Below, one piece after another: positions 1-7,052 of a stretch of DNA of 16,499 nt (within the stretch, counting starts at the first letter, position 1; each line of letters starts with the position of its first letter). Origin of the DNA: Alphaproteobacteria bacterium (lineage in GTDB: Bacteria; Pseudomonadota; Alphaproteobacteria; Paracaedibacterales; CAIOTO01); contig JANRCF010000031.1 in assembly GCA_030727085.1 (NCBI GenBank), forward strand, positions 1 through 16,499, read 5' to 3'. A program made the translations under genes and the position numbers. The notes beneath the pieces were generated by a model. The model was not told the DNA's origin. It ran no database searches and saw only the letters and a list, made by a program, of their open reading frames with translations.

Positions 1-83
1 ACATGATACTGTAAACACATTTTTTAAAAAGAGCAAAGCTTTGTGTTCAGCTGCGAAATAGTTATTCGTTAAAAACGTATGGA

Positions 84-1847
84 TTAAATCTTACTTGTTG
101 ATTGCTTCTTCCATAAACGGGCATACACGCCGTCCTGTTTGAGCAAATCATGATGTCCACCGGATTCAACCAGCTTTCCGTGATCAAGTACGTAAATCCA
201 ATCTGCGTCAATAACCGTAGATAATCGGTGTGCCACGAGAATCGTTGTTCTACCCTTCATTAATCGTGAGAGTGCATCTTGGATTTGGCGTTCTGAATCG
301 GTATCAAGGGCTGAAGTTGCCTCGTCAAGTAATAGAATTGGTGCATCTTTGAGCATTGCGCGTGCAATTGCAATACGTTGACGTTGTCCACCAGAAAGTT
401 TTACGCCGTTCTCACCAACGTATGTGTCGTATCCGTTGGGAAGGCGTTCGATAAACTCATGTGCAGCAGCTGATTTTGCAGCAGCAACAACTTCGTCCAT
501 AGAAATGGCTTTTTCTGAATAGGCAATATTGTCAAAAATGCTGCGATCAAACAAAGCAATTTCCTGACTAACGAGGGCGATGTGCTTACGCAAATCCGCT
601 ATATCAAGTTCTTTAATATTTACACCGTCAACTAAGATGTCGCCGTGTGTAATATCATAAAAGCGAGGAATTAAATTAATAATCGTTGATTTTCCAGCGC
701 CACTTGCACCAACAAGTGCAATTGTTTGCCCTGGTTTTGCTTCAAAGGATAGCTGATCAAGCGTATGGAGTTTTTGTTTTTGGTAATTAAATGTGACATC
801 ACGAAATTCGATATGCCCAGCTACACGTGTTAATGTACGTGGATTGTCACTATTTTGAATCTTTGGGGGCATATCTAAAATTTGGGTCACGCGATAGGCT
901 GCGGCGATGCCTTCTTGCAAACGTGCATTTAAATTACTCAAGCGTTTTAAGGGATCATAGACTAATAGCAGAGCCGTTATAAACGAAGCAAAGTCACCAG
1001 GGGTTCGAATTTTTTCCATGACTTCCCAGCCACCATAGGCCATGACGCAGGCAATCGCTAAACCAGCTAATATTTCCATAATGGGGTGTGACGCTGATCT
1101 TATGCGCGTTGCTTTATAGATAAGATGGAATATTGTATTAATTTGTTGTTCGATCAGGTTTGATTCGGCTTTTTCCATGCAATATGCTTTTACAACACGG
1201 ATTCCCTGAAAGGTTTGTGATAGTTGATTTGTTAAAACCGCGTGTTGGTCTTGTGTATGGAATGTAACTTTGCGCATGCGTTTCCCAATTTTTATAATAG
1301 GAAATACAGCAATTGGAAACACAATAAATGCAATGGTTGCAAGCCATGGGTCACGGTGAAACATGAGGGCAATGAGGCAAACAAGAAGAATTAAATCTTT
1401 GCCGAGATTGAGAAGTGTGTTTTCCATGGCATTTCGCATCATGTTAACGTCGTTTGTAAAACGAGATAAAAGCTCTCCGCTTGGGGTGTTATGAAAATAA
1501 GCAAGGTCAAGTCTCATGATATGCTTGAATAAGCAATTTTGGATGTCTGAAATAATACGCTGCCCTACAAACGTCATAACAACAGACTCTCCGTACGAGG
1601 CGCCTCCTTTTACAACAAATGTCAAGAAAACAGCTGCACAAGCCCATAAAAGTATATCTAGTTTCGGGTGCGCGAATCCGTTATCAATGATGGGCTTAAT
1701 CATATACGCAAGTGCTGCTGTTGCAAGCGCAACTAATATCATAAAAACAAGTGCTAACATGAGCTTAGGCGTGTAAGGCGCAATAAATTCACGCATTAGA
1801 CGGCTAACGAGTTTGCGTGTCTCGTGCTTTTTTAGGAATTGAAGCAA
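84..1847 (-). CDS. msbA: MsbA-type lipid A/phospholipid ABC exporter (fused permease-ATPase)
   Basis: The 587-residue product has the layout of a half-size ABC exporter: an N-terminal transmembrane domain (about residues 25-310) and a C-terminal nucleotide-binding domain. The ATPase motifs are intact: Walker A GASGAGKST near residue 380, signature LSGGQRQR near 483, Walker B ILLLDEATSALD near 504, and the H-loop LVAHRLSTV near 537. Proteins of this family work as homodimers and flip lipid A core or phospholipids across the inner membrane. The MsbA assignment rests on length and overall pattern; a multidrug or other lipid exporter cannot be excluded. The start used is a TTG preceded by a weak purine stretch (AGAAAG); an in-frame ATG at residue 18 (position 1796) is an alternative. 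The gene follows corC on the same strand with a 180-base gap. The 83 bases after its stop hold only a weak AT-rich dyad. Confidence 0.85.
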   Translation of the reverse strand: MLQFLKKHETRKLVSRLMREFIAPYTPKLMLALVFMILVALATAALAYMIKPIIDNGFAHPKLDILLWACAAVFLTFVVKGGASYGESVVMTFVGQRIISDIQNCLFKHIMRLDLAYFHNTPSGELLSRFTNDVNMMRNAMENTLLNLGKDLILLVCLIALMFHRDPWLATIAFIVFPIAVFPIIKIGKRMRKVTFHTQDQHAVLTNQLSQTFQGIRVVKAYCMEKAESNLIEQQINTIFHLIYKATRIRSASHPIMEILAGLAIACVMAYGGWEVMEKIRTPGDFASFITALLLVYDPLKRLSNLNARLQEGIAAAYRVTQILDMPPKIQNSDNPRTLTRVAGHIEFRDVTFNYQKQKLHTLDQLSFEAKPGQTIALVGASGAGKSTIINLIPRFYDITHGDILVDGVNIKELDIADLRKHIALVSQEIALFDRSIFDNIAYSEKAISMDEVVAAAKSAAAHEFIERLPNGYDTYVGENGVKLSGGQRQRIAIARAMLKDAPILLLDEATSALDTDSERQIQDALSRLMKGRTTILVAHRLSTVIDADWIYVLDHGKLVESGGHHDLLKQDGVYARLWKKQSTSKI

Positions 1848-1879
1848 TTGTATATCTTTCTTATTTAGTTATTCTTCAA

Positions 1880-1908
1880 AATAGACGGATTTCATTGCGA
1901 TTTGCTAA
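1880..1908 (-). promoter_or_regulatory. Possible sigma70-like promoter of msbA
   Basis: On the minus strand a TTAGCA hexamer (1903-1908) is separated by 17 bases from TCTATT (1880-1885), each matching four of six consensus positions, and lies 33 bases upstream of the msbA start. A small dyad, ACCTC-GAGGT (1910-1923), sits just upstream. In such AT-rich DNA this could arise by chance. Confidence 0.3.
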
Positions 1909-1995
1909 CACCTCGCTTGAGGTCTAGGAAAACATTTTGCATTCACAAATACTTATGACGAATGAGGCAATATAGATTCTCGCGTCTCTGTGAGG

Positions 1996-2031
1996 ATAAC
2001 AATGGCTAGCGTTCTCGGCTATCTTTGTTAT
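1996..2031 (-). terminator. Stem-loop over the corC stop codon
   Basis: ATAACAA (1996-2002) pairs with TTGTTAT (2025-2031), and TAGC/GCTA extends the stem inside with a few mismatches. The corC stop codon (2028-2030) lies in one arm. No T-run follows on the minus strand, so it is not a textbook intrinsic terminator. It could be an attenuating or mRNA 3'-end structure between corC and msbA. Confidence 0.3.
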
Positions 2032-2930
2032 TTATTCTTTTTTATGCTTTTGGGTGTAAAGTTTGAAATATTCCGAATACATATGCGTTTAACGCGACGT
2101 GGATCAGCATCTAAAATCTCAAACTCTAAGCCCTTTGGGTGAGCGATAAGTTCACCACGATTAGGTACACGTCCAGCCAAGAATGCGACTAACCCGCTTA
2201 ATGTATCAATGTCTTCGTCATCATCAATTAGATTTAATTCATGGCCAACAAGTTCATCCAGTTCTTCAAATGTGCTTCGGCCATCTGCGATAATGGCTCC
2301 ATCTGATCGCCAATTTAATTGTGGAGCGGGGGACTGTTCGTTGTCACCTTCAATGCCTCCAATGATTTCTTCAATAAGTTGTGAGAATGTAACAAGTCCA
2401 TCAACACCGCCGTATTCATCAACAACAACAGCAACCTTCATGCCACTTTCGCGCATTGTTAATAATAAATCAAGTGTGCGCATTGCTGGGGATATAAACA
2501 TGACATCTTTTGTAAGGGCTTTAAGCATAAAAGGCTTTTTGCTGTAGACCCAAGTGAGCATGTCTTTTGCATGAATCATTCCAGTAACGTGGTCTAGATT
2601 TTCTTTATAGACAATAAGCCAAGAAAGACCTGTTTTGGTAAATTGATCCATGAGCTCAGCTTCTAGTATAGTGTCAGGAACAGCTATTACATCCGCACGT
2701 GGTAGCATAATGTCATGTGCTGTTAAATCACGTAGACTTAAGACGTTTTCAAGAAGTAAGCGTTCGTCTGATTCAATCGATGGTACTTCTTCATTGGTTT
2801 CTTCGATAAGTTCTTCTATCGTTTCGCGAAGGCTCGCATCATGTTCGCTTTTGCGGCAGTAGCGCCAAAAACGCTTGAGAAAACTACTTAGAGTTTGTGT
2901 TTTTGGATGTCGTTCAGAGACTGCATTCAT
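2028..2930 (-). CDS. corC: CorC/TlyC-family CBS-domain protein
   Basis: The 300-residue protein has two CBS domains (about residues 74-128 and 140-193, with the family signature DEYGG at 171-175) and a C-terminal CorC/HlyC transporter-associated domain (about 205-288). It lacks the N-terminal DUF21 membrane domain, which fits the short soluble CorC/TlyC form linked to Mg/Co efflux and, in Rickettsia, called hemolysin C. A stretch of Asp/Glu at 236-241 lies inside the C-terminal domain. The ATG overlaps the ybeY stop by four bases (ATGA), so translation is probably coupled. The order phoH-ybeY-corC is conserved in many proteobacteria. In many of them lnt comes next, but here an ABC exporter gene follows. 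A true hemolysin role is not supported by sequence. Confidence 0.9.
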   Translation of the reverse strand: MNAVSERHPKTQTLSSFLKRFWRYCRKSEHDASLRETIEELIEETNEEVPSIESDERLLLENVLSLRDLTAHDIMLPRADVIAVPDTILEAELMDQFTKTGLSWLIVYKENLDHVTGMIHAKDMLTWVYSKKPFMLKALTKDVMFISPAMRTLDLLLTMRESGMKVAVVVDEYGGVDGLVTFSQLIEEIIGGIEGDNEQSPAPQLNWRSDGAIIADGRSTFEELDELVGHELNLIDDDEDIDTLSGLVAFLAGRVPNRGELIAHPKGLEFEILDADPRRVKRICIRNISNFTPKSIKKNK

Positions 2931-3436
2931 AAAGATTCAATAACCTCGTATGGATTTGGGATTAATAGTGTGGACAAAATTTCAATTTCAAGTTGTTCCA
3001 TGATTGCTGCTTCGGTTTCAGTTTCATGATCAAACCCAAGTAGATGCAGCAATCCATGTACAAACAAGTGATTTAAATGGTTTTCAAAAGGTTTGTTTTG
3101 TTGGGTCGCCTCAGCGCGAATTGTTTCGAGTGCGAAAATAATATCGCCAAGCGGGATATCTTCCGTGTGTGGAAGTATCTGGAGAAAGTCTTTGCAATAG
3201 CCAGAAAATGACAATACATTTGTTGGTTTGTCTTTTCCACGATATGTTTTGTTGAGATCTTTAATATAGGAATCATCGGTGAATAATATGCTAATTACGC
3301 ATTTCCTCTCCCACTTTACAGCAGATAATACGTTTGCTGCAATTTGCTCGAGCATATCTTTTTCCGGCAAAGGCCAGTCATCATTGTGACATGTGAGTTC
3401 TATTGTAAACGACTGCGGTATACTATCACTATCCAT
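2927..3436 (-). CDS. ybeY: Endoribonuclease YbeY (rRNA maturation factor)
   Basis: The 169-residue protein carries the family's zinc-binding motif H-x3-H-x5-H in HGLLHLLGFDH (His127, His131, His137) and the conserved YRGKDKPTNVLSF block (about 65-77) before it. YbeY is a single-strand-specific metallo-RNase needed for 16S rRNA 3'-end maturation and ribosome quality control. Length and all motif residues are normal for the family. The start overlaps the 3' end of phoH by 8 bases, and the stop overlaps the corC ATG, so the three genes form a tight operon. Confidence 0.95.
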   Translation of the reverse strand: MDSDSIPQSFTIELTCHNDDWPLPEKDMLEQIAANVLSAVKWERKCVISILFTDDSYIKDLNKTYRGKDKPTNVLSFSGYCKDFLQILPHTEDIPLGDIIFALETIRAEATQQNKPFENHLNHLFVHGLLHLLGFDHETETEAAIMEQLEIEILSTLLIPNPYEVIESL

Positions 3437-4448
3437 TTATATTTGAATCACGATCATATGCTTTTACGATTTTTGACACAAGGGGATGCCTTACAACATC
3501 TTCATCTGTAAAAAAAGTAAAATCAATATCATCTATACCATTTAAAATACGCATAGCCTCTTGTAACCCAGATGTGGTGCCTCTGGGAAGATCTATTTGC
3601 GTTAAATCACCATTAATAACCATCCGAGCGTTGCTTCCAAGACGCGTTAAGAACATTTTCATTTGCATTGGTGTTGTATTTTGGGCTTCATCCAGGATTA
3701 CAAAGGCATTGGTAAGTGTTCGTCCGCGCATAAAAGCTAGAGGGGCAATTTCAATTTCGCCACTTGCAATCATCTTCACTACTTGCTCTGGTGGTAACAT
3801 GTCATTTAAGGCATCGTATAATGGGCGAAGATAAGGATCTACTTTCTCACGCATGTCACCGGGTAGAAAGCCAAGATGTTCTCCTGCTTCAACCGCCGGC
3901 CGTGATAAAATGATTTTATCAACTTTTCCACTTAATAATAAAGATACACCAGCCGCTACTGCGAGATATCTTTTTCCGGTACCTGCAGGTCCGACGCCAA
4001 ACACCATATCATATTTTTGCATGGTCTGGATGTAGTGGCTTTGCCTTTGTGTGCGCGGGAATATAATACGCTTTTTTGTTTGAATTGACACTTCGCCGTG
4101 CAGATGTGAGCTTGAGTCTCTCGACGCTTCTGTATTGCTTTTTTCTGGTTTTGCAATCGCACTATCAGACATGTATGTGTGTGATGCGTGATGAATCGCA
4201 GAGTCAACTTCAGCAATATCAACCAACTGTTGCTTTTGCAGTTTTTGATAAAGATAAAGCAGCGCTTTGCTGGCATAGGTAACTTCGGGCTCAGTGCCTG
4301 TGATGGCAACATGATTCCCACGTACAGCGATGCTTACGCCTAGGCGTTGCTCAATTCGCAAAATATATTTATCTTGGGGTCCGACCAATTCCATTAATAA
4401 ATGATTGTCAGAAAACTCTATTTGTTGTGTAATATCACCTGTTGACAA
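3429..4448 (-). CDS. phoH: PhoH-family ATPase (PhoH/PhoL) with altered Walker A
   Basis: The 339-residue protein has an N-terminal KH-like RNA-binding region (about 20-75), a variable linker (80-125) and a C-terminal P-loop ATPase domain. Characteristic blocks are present: LSRPAVEAGEHLGFLPGDMR (181-200), Walker B-type ILDEAQN (251-257) and INGDLTQIDLP. Partnered with ybeY, PhoH is thought to act in RNA metabolism. The Walker A loop reads GPAGTGKR: the usual Thr/Ser after the lysine is Arg160 (AGA, minus strand 3971-3969), which is odd because that hydroxyl binds Mg. A one-base change from ACA would explain it. The start is TTG at 4448, chosen because a good ribosome-binding site (AGGAGAG) precedes it and the KH region begins soon after. 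Confidence 0.92.
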   Translation of the reverse strand: MSTGDITQQIEFSDNHLLMELVGPQDKYILRIEQRLGVSIAVRGNHVAITGTEPEVTYASKALLYLYQKLQKQQLVDIAEVDSAIHHASHTYMSDSAIAKPEKSNTEASRDSSSHLHGEVSIQTKKRIIFPRTQRQSHYIQTMQKYDMVFGVGPAGTGKRYLAVAAGVSLLLSGKVDKIILSRPAVEAGEHLGFLPGDMREKVDPYLRPLYDALNDMLPPEQVVKMIASGEIEIAPLAFMRGRTLTNAFVILDEAQNTTPMQMKMFLTRLGSNARMVINGDLTQIDLPRGTTSGLQEAMRILNGIDDIDFTFFTDEDVVRHPLVSKIVKAYDRDSNING

Positions 4449-4505
4449 TTTGGCTCTCCTATAGGTTGTTTATACACTTTAATTTTTAATACATATTCTA
4501 ATTTA

Positions 4506-5096
4506 TTAATTACCCTGTTTTGGGTTTCCGCTGGCAAACCTTGCTTCAAGAGCACCCATTGATGGTGCACTTGCATCCTTTTCTGTAGAAAGCGTATTTG
4601 AGAGATTGGCTTGCGGCATTTCGTTAGCAATTTTTTTATTGATTCCTTCAATGTGCGTTGATCCATTTTTCATATTTTTTAGATCAGTATCATTTGCAAT
4701 TTTTTTTCGTATTGGTAAATTTTTGCTATTATCCGGCTTCGATGGCTCTTCGGGCTTTGGCAAAGGCGCAATTTTGTGCGCAACAGCGTTTAAGTCTACT
4801 GTTGGCTTTGGTGCCTCTCCACCGCGGGGGCCAGCAAACTCTAGATGTAGCCTTTCGGATACTTTGGCATCTTTTAGAATGAGCTCAGCGCTATCGTTGT
4901 TTGTTTTTTTATTATTTAGAATAGATTCTGGTTTTGAAAATAAATTACCAATATACGAAAAAGTATCTTTTATGGCATACCCAACACTGCTAAATATTCC
5001 AGAGGACTGCGGTTTTGCATCCGTTGAAGAAAAAGCAGGAGTCGCCGTGTTAACAGCCAGCGCTATGCTTAAGGAAGCAAGTAATAAATTGTACAT
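4506..5096 (-). CDS. Putative secreted protein, unrecognised
   Basis: I do not recognise this 196-residue protein. It begins with a likely Sec signal peptide: a hydrophobic stretch at residues 3-16 and a plausible cleavage site around ATPAFSS (18-24). The mature part is low in hydrophobics, rich in Lys, Pro, Asn and Ser, contains no cysteine, and has no motif I can name. A Pro/Lys/Glu-rich segment lies near residues 110-130, suggesting a disordered or periplasm-spanning region. The ATG has a modest AGG upstream, and a promoter candidate lies 27-56 bases upstream. It ends 57 bases before phoH on the same strand, so it may be cotranscribed with it. Overlapping frames (4606-5160 plus, 4418-4666 minus) look like shadows. 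Confidence 0.65.
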   Translation of the reverse strand: MYNLLLASLSIALAVNTATPAFSSTDAKPQSSGIFSSVGYAIKDTFSYIGNLFSKPESILNNKKTNNDSAELILKDAKVSERLHLEFAGPRGGEAPKPTVDLNAVAHKIAPLPKPEEPSKPDNSKNLPIRKKIANDTDLKNMKNGSTHIEGINKKIANEMPQANLSNTLSTEKDASAPSMGALEARFASGNPKQGN

Positions 5097-5123
5097 GGAT
5101 AATTGCCTAATTAATTCTCTATG

Positions 5124-5152
5124 CTTATATGGTAGCAGAAAGAATTTAACAA
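5124..5152 (-). promoter_or_regulatory. Putative sigma70-like promoter for the 4506-5096 gene
   Basis: TTGTTA (minus strand, 5147-5152) is followed after exactly 17 bases by TATAAG (5124-5129), matching four and five of six consensus positions. It lies upstream of the signal-peptide gene and could also serve phoH-ybeY-corC. No experimental support. Confidence 0.45.
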
Positions 5153-5298
5153 AGAATTAAGAAATTTCATCAGATTCTACTGCATTTTTGGAAAATGAGC
5201 TTTTTAGGGCAAAGCAGATTTTGCTTGTGTGAAATATAATATGTTATTTTAATTGTATTTTTTTTTGTAAAATACATCAATATGTGAATTAAAATTAA

Positions 5299-6396
5299 TT
5301 ACTTATTTCTACACTTGTGATTCTTGAAAAAGCAGCCCGATGTTTTCTTGCAGTGATTTTTAGATAGCTTTTCACACATAAACAAACATTTATGCTTTTT
5401 CTGTTTTGGCACACGTCCCCATGAGCAATATTTTGAAAGCATGCCGCATTTGTTTTTATTATTTTCCTTTTTACATTTCTTTGCTGCTTTTTGTACCTTT
5501 TTCAATTTGGTGAAATCAAATTCGGTGGCGCGAGAAGCGTCTTTCTGTTTTTCTTTTGGTTGATTCACATTAAGCACTAGAGGAGATAGATCTACAATCG
5601 ATTGAACATTTAGCTTCATTTCTTCTGCTTCTTTTTTAGATTTTTCTTCTTCTAGTTTTAGTTTTAGTTTTCCTTGCATTTCTTTAATTGCACGTGCGCG
5701 TTGCTGTGCTGCAAATTTTTGTGCTTCTAATTGCAGTTTAAGTTGTGCTTGCAATTGAATAAGTACACTTTCCTTTTCTTTTTGAAGTTCGATGTTGTCC
5801 TTAATTACATTGTCGTATTCTTTTTTATGTTTAAGTTCAAGTTCTTTATTTGCTTTTTGGAGTTGGTTTGTAAGTGAGTCATTTAATTGCGCAGGCTGCG
5901 TGGATGTAGCTTGAATCGAGGCAATTTGGTAGGCTTCGGCCAGCGGTTGGATAGTCGTTGATTTTGATTTAAAATCTATTTTAGGTAATCCAGTTGGTAC
6001 AAAAGTAACAAAAGGAGCCGCAGGTTCAATTGGAGGTAATATAGGAGAAATTGTTGTAGGTGCTATCTTTGGTGCCACAAAGGACGTAAGCGCTGGGGTG
6101 ATGATAGGGCTAGCTGTTGACGGTGCACTAATTACTATTGGGGAAGGCGTGGATGTTGGAATGCTAGGGATTACTGTTGCTGAAGGCGTGGATGTTGGAA
6201 TGCTAGGGATTACTGTTGCTGAAGGCGTGGATGTTGGAATGCTGGGGATTACTGTTGGTGAAGGCGTGGATGTTTGAATGCTAGGGATTATTATTGGTGC
6301 AGGTGTAGGTGATATAGAATCTGTTCCAGCGTTTGCAACAGTTACTATTGACGCAAGGTTCAGAACAAGAAGAGATAGTGCACATTTTAATAACAT
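5299..6396 (-). CDS. Secreted repeat/coiled-coil protein with eight-cysteine C-terminal domain
   Basis: I do not recognise this 365-residue protein; its architecture is distinctive. Residues 1-24 form a clear signal peptide (cleavage near VANAG). Residues about 34-85 are four tandem 13-residue Pro/Ser/Thr units (PSIPTSTPSATVI type). A Pro/Thr/Ile-rich stretch runs to about 150. Residues about 175-265 are rich in Lys, Glu and Gln with Leu spacing typical of a coiled coil. The last 60 residues are strongly basic and hold eight cysteines (308, 317, 324, 337, 341, 349, 355, 362; spacing 8-6-12-3-7-5-6), with no other cysteine in the mature chain. An even number of cysteines in an exported protein suggests up to four disulfides. 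The pattern resembles small disulfide-rich secreted modules but matches none I can name. The start ATG has no good Shine-Dalgarno; the next upstream ATG runs into a stop. It could be a surface or host-directed protein, which is inference. Confidence 0.7.
   Translation of the reverse strand: MLLKCALSLLVLNLASIVTVANAGTDSISPTPAPIIIPSIQTSTPSPTVIPSIPTSTPSATVIPSIPTSTPSATVIPSIPTSTPSPIVISAPSTASPIITPALTSFVAPKIAPTTISPILPPIEPAAPFVTFVPTGLPKIDFKSKSTTIQPLAEAYQIASIQATSTQPAQLNDSLTNQLQKANKELELKHKKEYDNVIKDNIELQKEKESVLIQLQAQLKLQLEAQKFAAQQRARAIKEMQGKLKLKLEEEKSKKEAEEMKLNVQSIVDLSPLVLNVNQPKEKQKDASRATEFDFTKLKKVQKAAKKCKKENNKNKCGMLSKYCSWGRVPKQKKHKCLFMCEKLSKNHCKKTSGCFFKNHKCRNK
6143..6298 (-). repeat. Four tandem 39-bp repeats in the secreted-protein gene
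   Basis: Units start at 6143, 6182, 6221 and 6260, each beginning GAAGGCGTGGATGTT on the plus strand. The middle units are nearly identical, and the last differs at a few bases. Thirty-nine bases equal 13 codons, so copy-number change keeps the frame and only lengthens the Pro/Ser/Thr region. Confidence 0.9.
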
Positions 6397-6728
6397 AGCT
6401 TTTTCATAAAATTACCACGTCTGGATAACTTAACTATAGGGCCGCATGTATTAACAAAAAATTAATTTACTGTAATTTAGATTTATTTTTTAATTATTTT
6501 TAATGAAAAACGCTTGATTATGGAAAAAAAAGAAAAGAAAAGTAAAATTATATGGTCATAATTTTACCTGTGCTGGCAGGGGGAGACGTGGATCACCCAA
6601 TGTCGCACAGGTTAGTGATATAGCCAGCTTGAGAGTAAAGTAATAAAAGGCTGGCTGTACAATTAATAGTTGGTCATAAAGATATCAAGTGCGTGTTTAA
6701 AGGCATGCACTTAGCGTATTTTAGAGCA
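6397..6728. other. Intergenic region of 332 bases with strong secondary structure
   Basis: No ORF with coding character is visible. Bases 6544-6656 hold three consecutive hairpins (separate entry). A 9-bp direct repeat, TGGTCATAA, occurs at 6553-6561 and 6671-6679. Bases 6413-6540 are AT-rich and should contain the promoter of the secreted-protein gene, but no well-spaced pair of hexamers stands out. Confidence 0.6.
6522..6656 (-). terminator. Three-hairpin array ending in a U-rich tract downstream of ybaB (terminator or structured RNA)
   Basis: Read on the minus strand, stems are AGCCAGC/GCTGGCT (6650-6656 with 6622-6628), ACCTGTGC/GCACAGGT (6605-6612 with 6566-6573) and AAAATTAT/ATAATTTT (6558-6565 with 6544-6551). 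All are perfect in their 7-8 bp arms. The second and third abut. The last is followed by a pyrimidine, mostly T, tract (6543-6522), as expected of an intrinsic terminator for ffs-dnaX-ybaB. The upstream hairpins could belong to a small RNA; I match it to no known family. Confidence 0.5.
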
Positions 6729-7052
6729 TCAAAATGGTAGCTTCATTCCACCTGGTAATGATAAACCGCCTGTTAGTTTTGACATTTCTGATGATGCTTG
6801 AGTATCCGCTTTTGATTTTGCATCATGTACGGCTGCAACGATAAGATCTTCAAGCATTTCAACTTCAGAGGGATCGATAAGTGATGGATCAATCTTAATG
6901 CGCTTTAGATCACCTTTTCCAGTTACTGTAACTTTTACCATGCCACCGCCAGATGCCCCCTCAACTTCGACCGAATCAAGTTGCTTTTGCATGTCATCCA
7001 TTTGTTTTTGTAGTTTTTGGGCTTGTTGTAACATTTGGTTCATTCCGCGCAT
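6729..7052 (-). CDS. ybaB: YbaB/EbfC nucleoid-associated protein
   Basis: The 107-residue protein matches the YbaB/EbfC family across its length: an N-terminal Gln/Lys-rich helix with MLQQAQKLQKQM, the central block G-G-G-M-V-K-V-T-V-T-G, then IDPSLIDPSEVEMLEDLIVAA, and the short LPGGMKLPF tail. The family forms dimers that bind DNA and is nearly always encoded after dnaX. The ATG at 7052 overlaps the dnaX 3' end by 13 bases and has GGAG upstream. A second ATG (7043) overlaps the dnaX stop as ATGA and is a possible alternative start. recR, which often follows, is absent; a terminator-like structure comes instead. Confidence 0.93.
   Translation of the reverse strand: MRGMNQMLQQAQKLQKQMDDMQKQLDSVEVEGASGGGMVKVTVTGKGDLKRIKIDPSLIDPSEVEMLEDLIVAAVHDAKSKADTQASSEMSKLTGGLSLPGGMKLPF

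Noticed and set aside
1001..1010. GGTTCGAAT, like a tRNA T-loop
   Set aside because: It lies inside the msbA coding region, with no acceptor stem or anticodon arm around it.
4606..5160. 184-codon plus-strand frame
   Set aside because: It is antisense to the signal-peptide gene at 4506-5096, begins without a ribosome-binding site and is Ser/Phe-rich, as expected of a shadow.
6143..6298. Regular 39-bp repeats as a CRISPR array
   Set aside because: Units are directly adjacent with no unique spacers, and they are in frame within a coding gene.
6544..6656. Structured region as tmRNA or RNase P RNA
   Set aside because: I found none of the conserved tmRNA ends or tag reading frame, nor RNase P core sequences, and it is too short for RNase P RNA.
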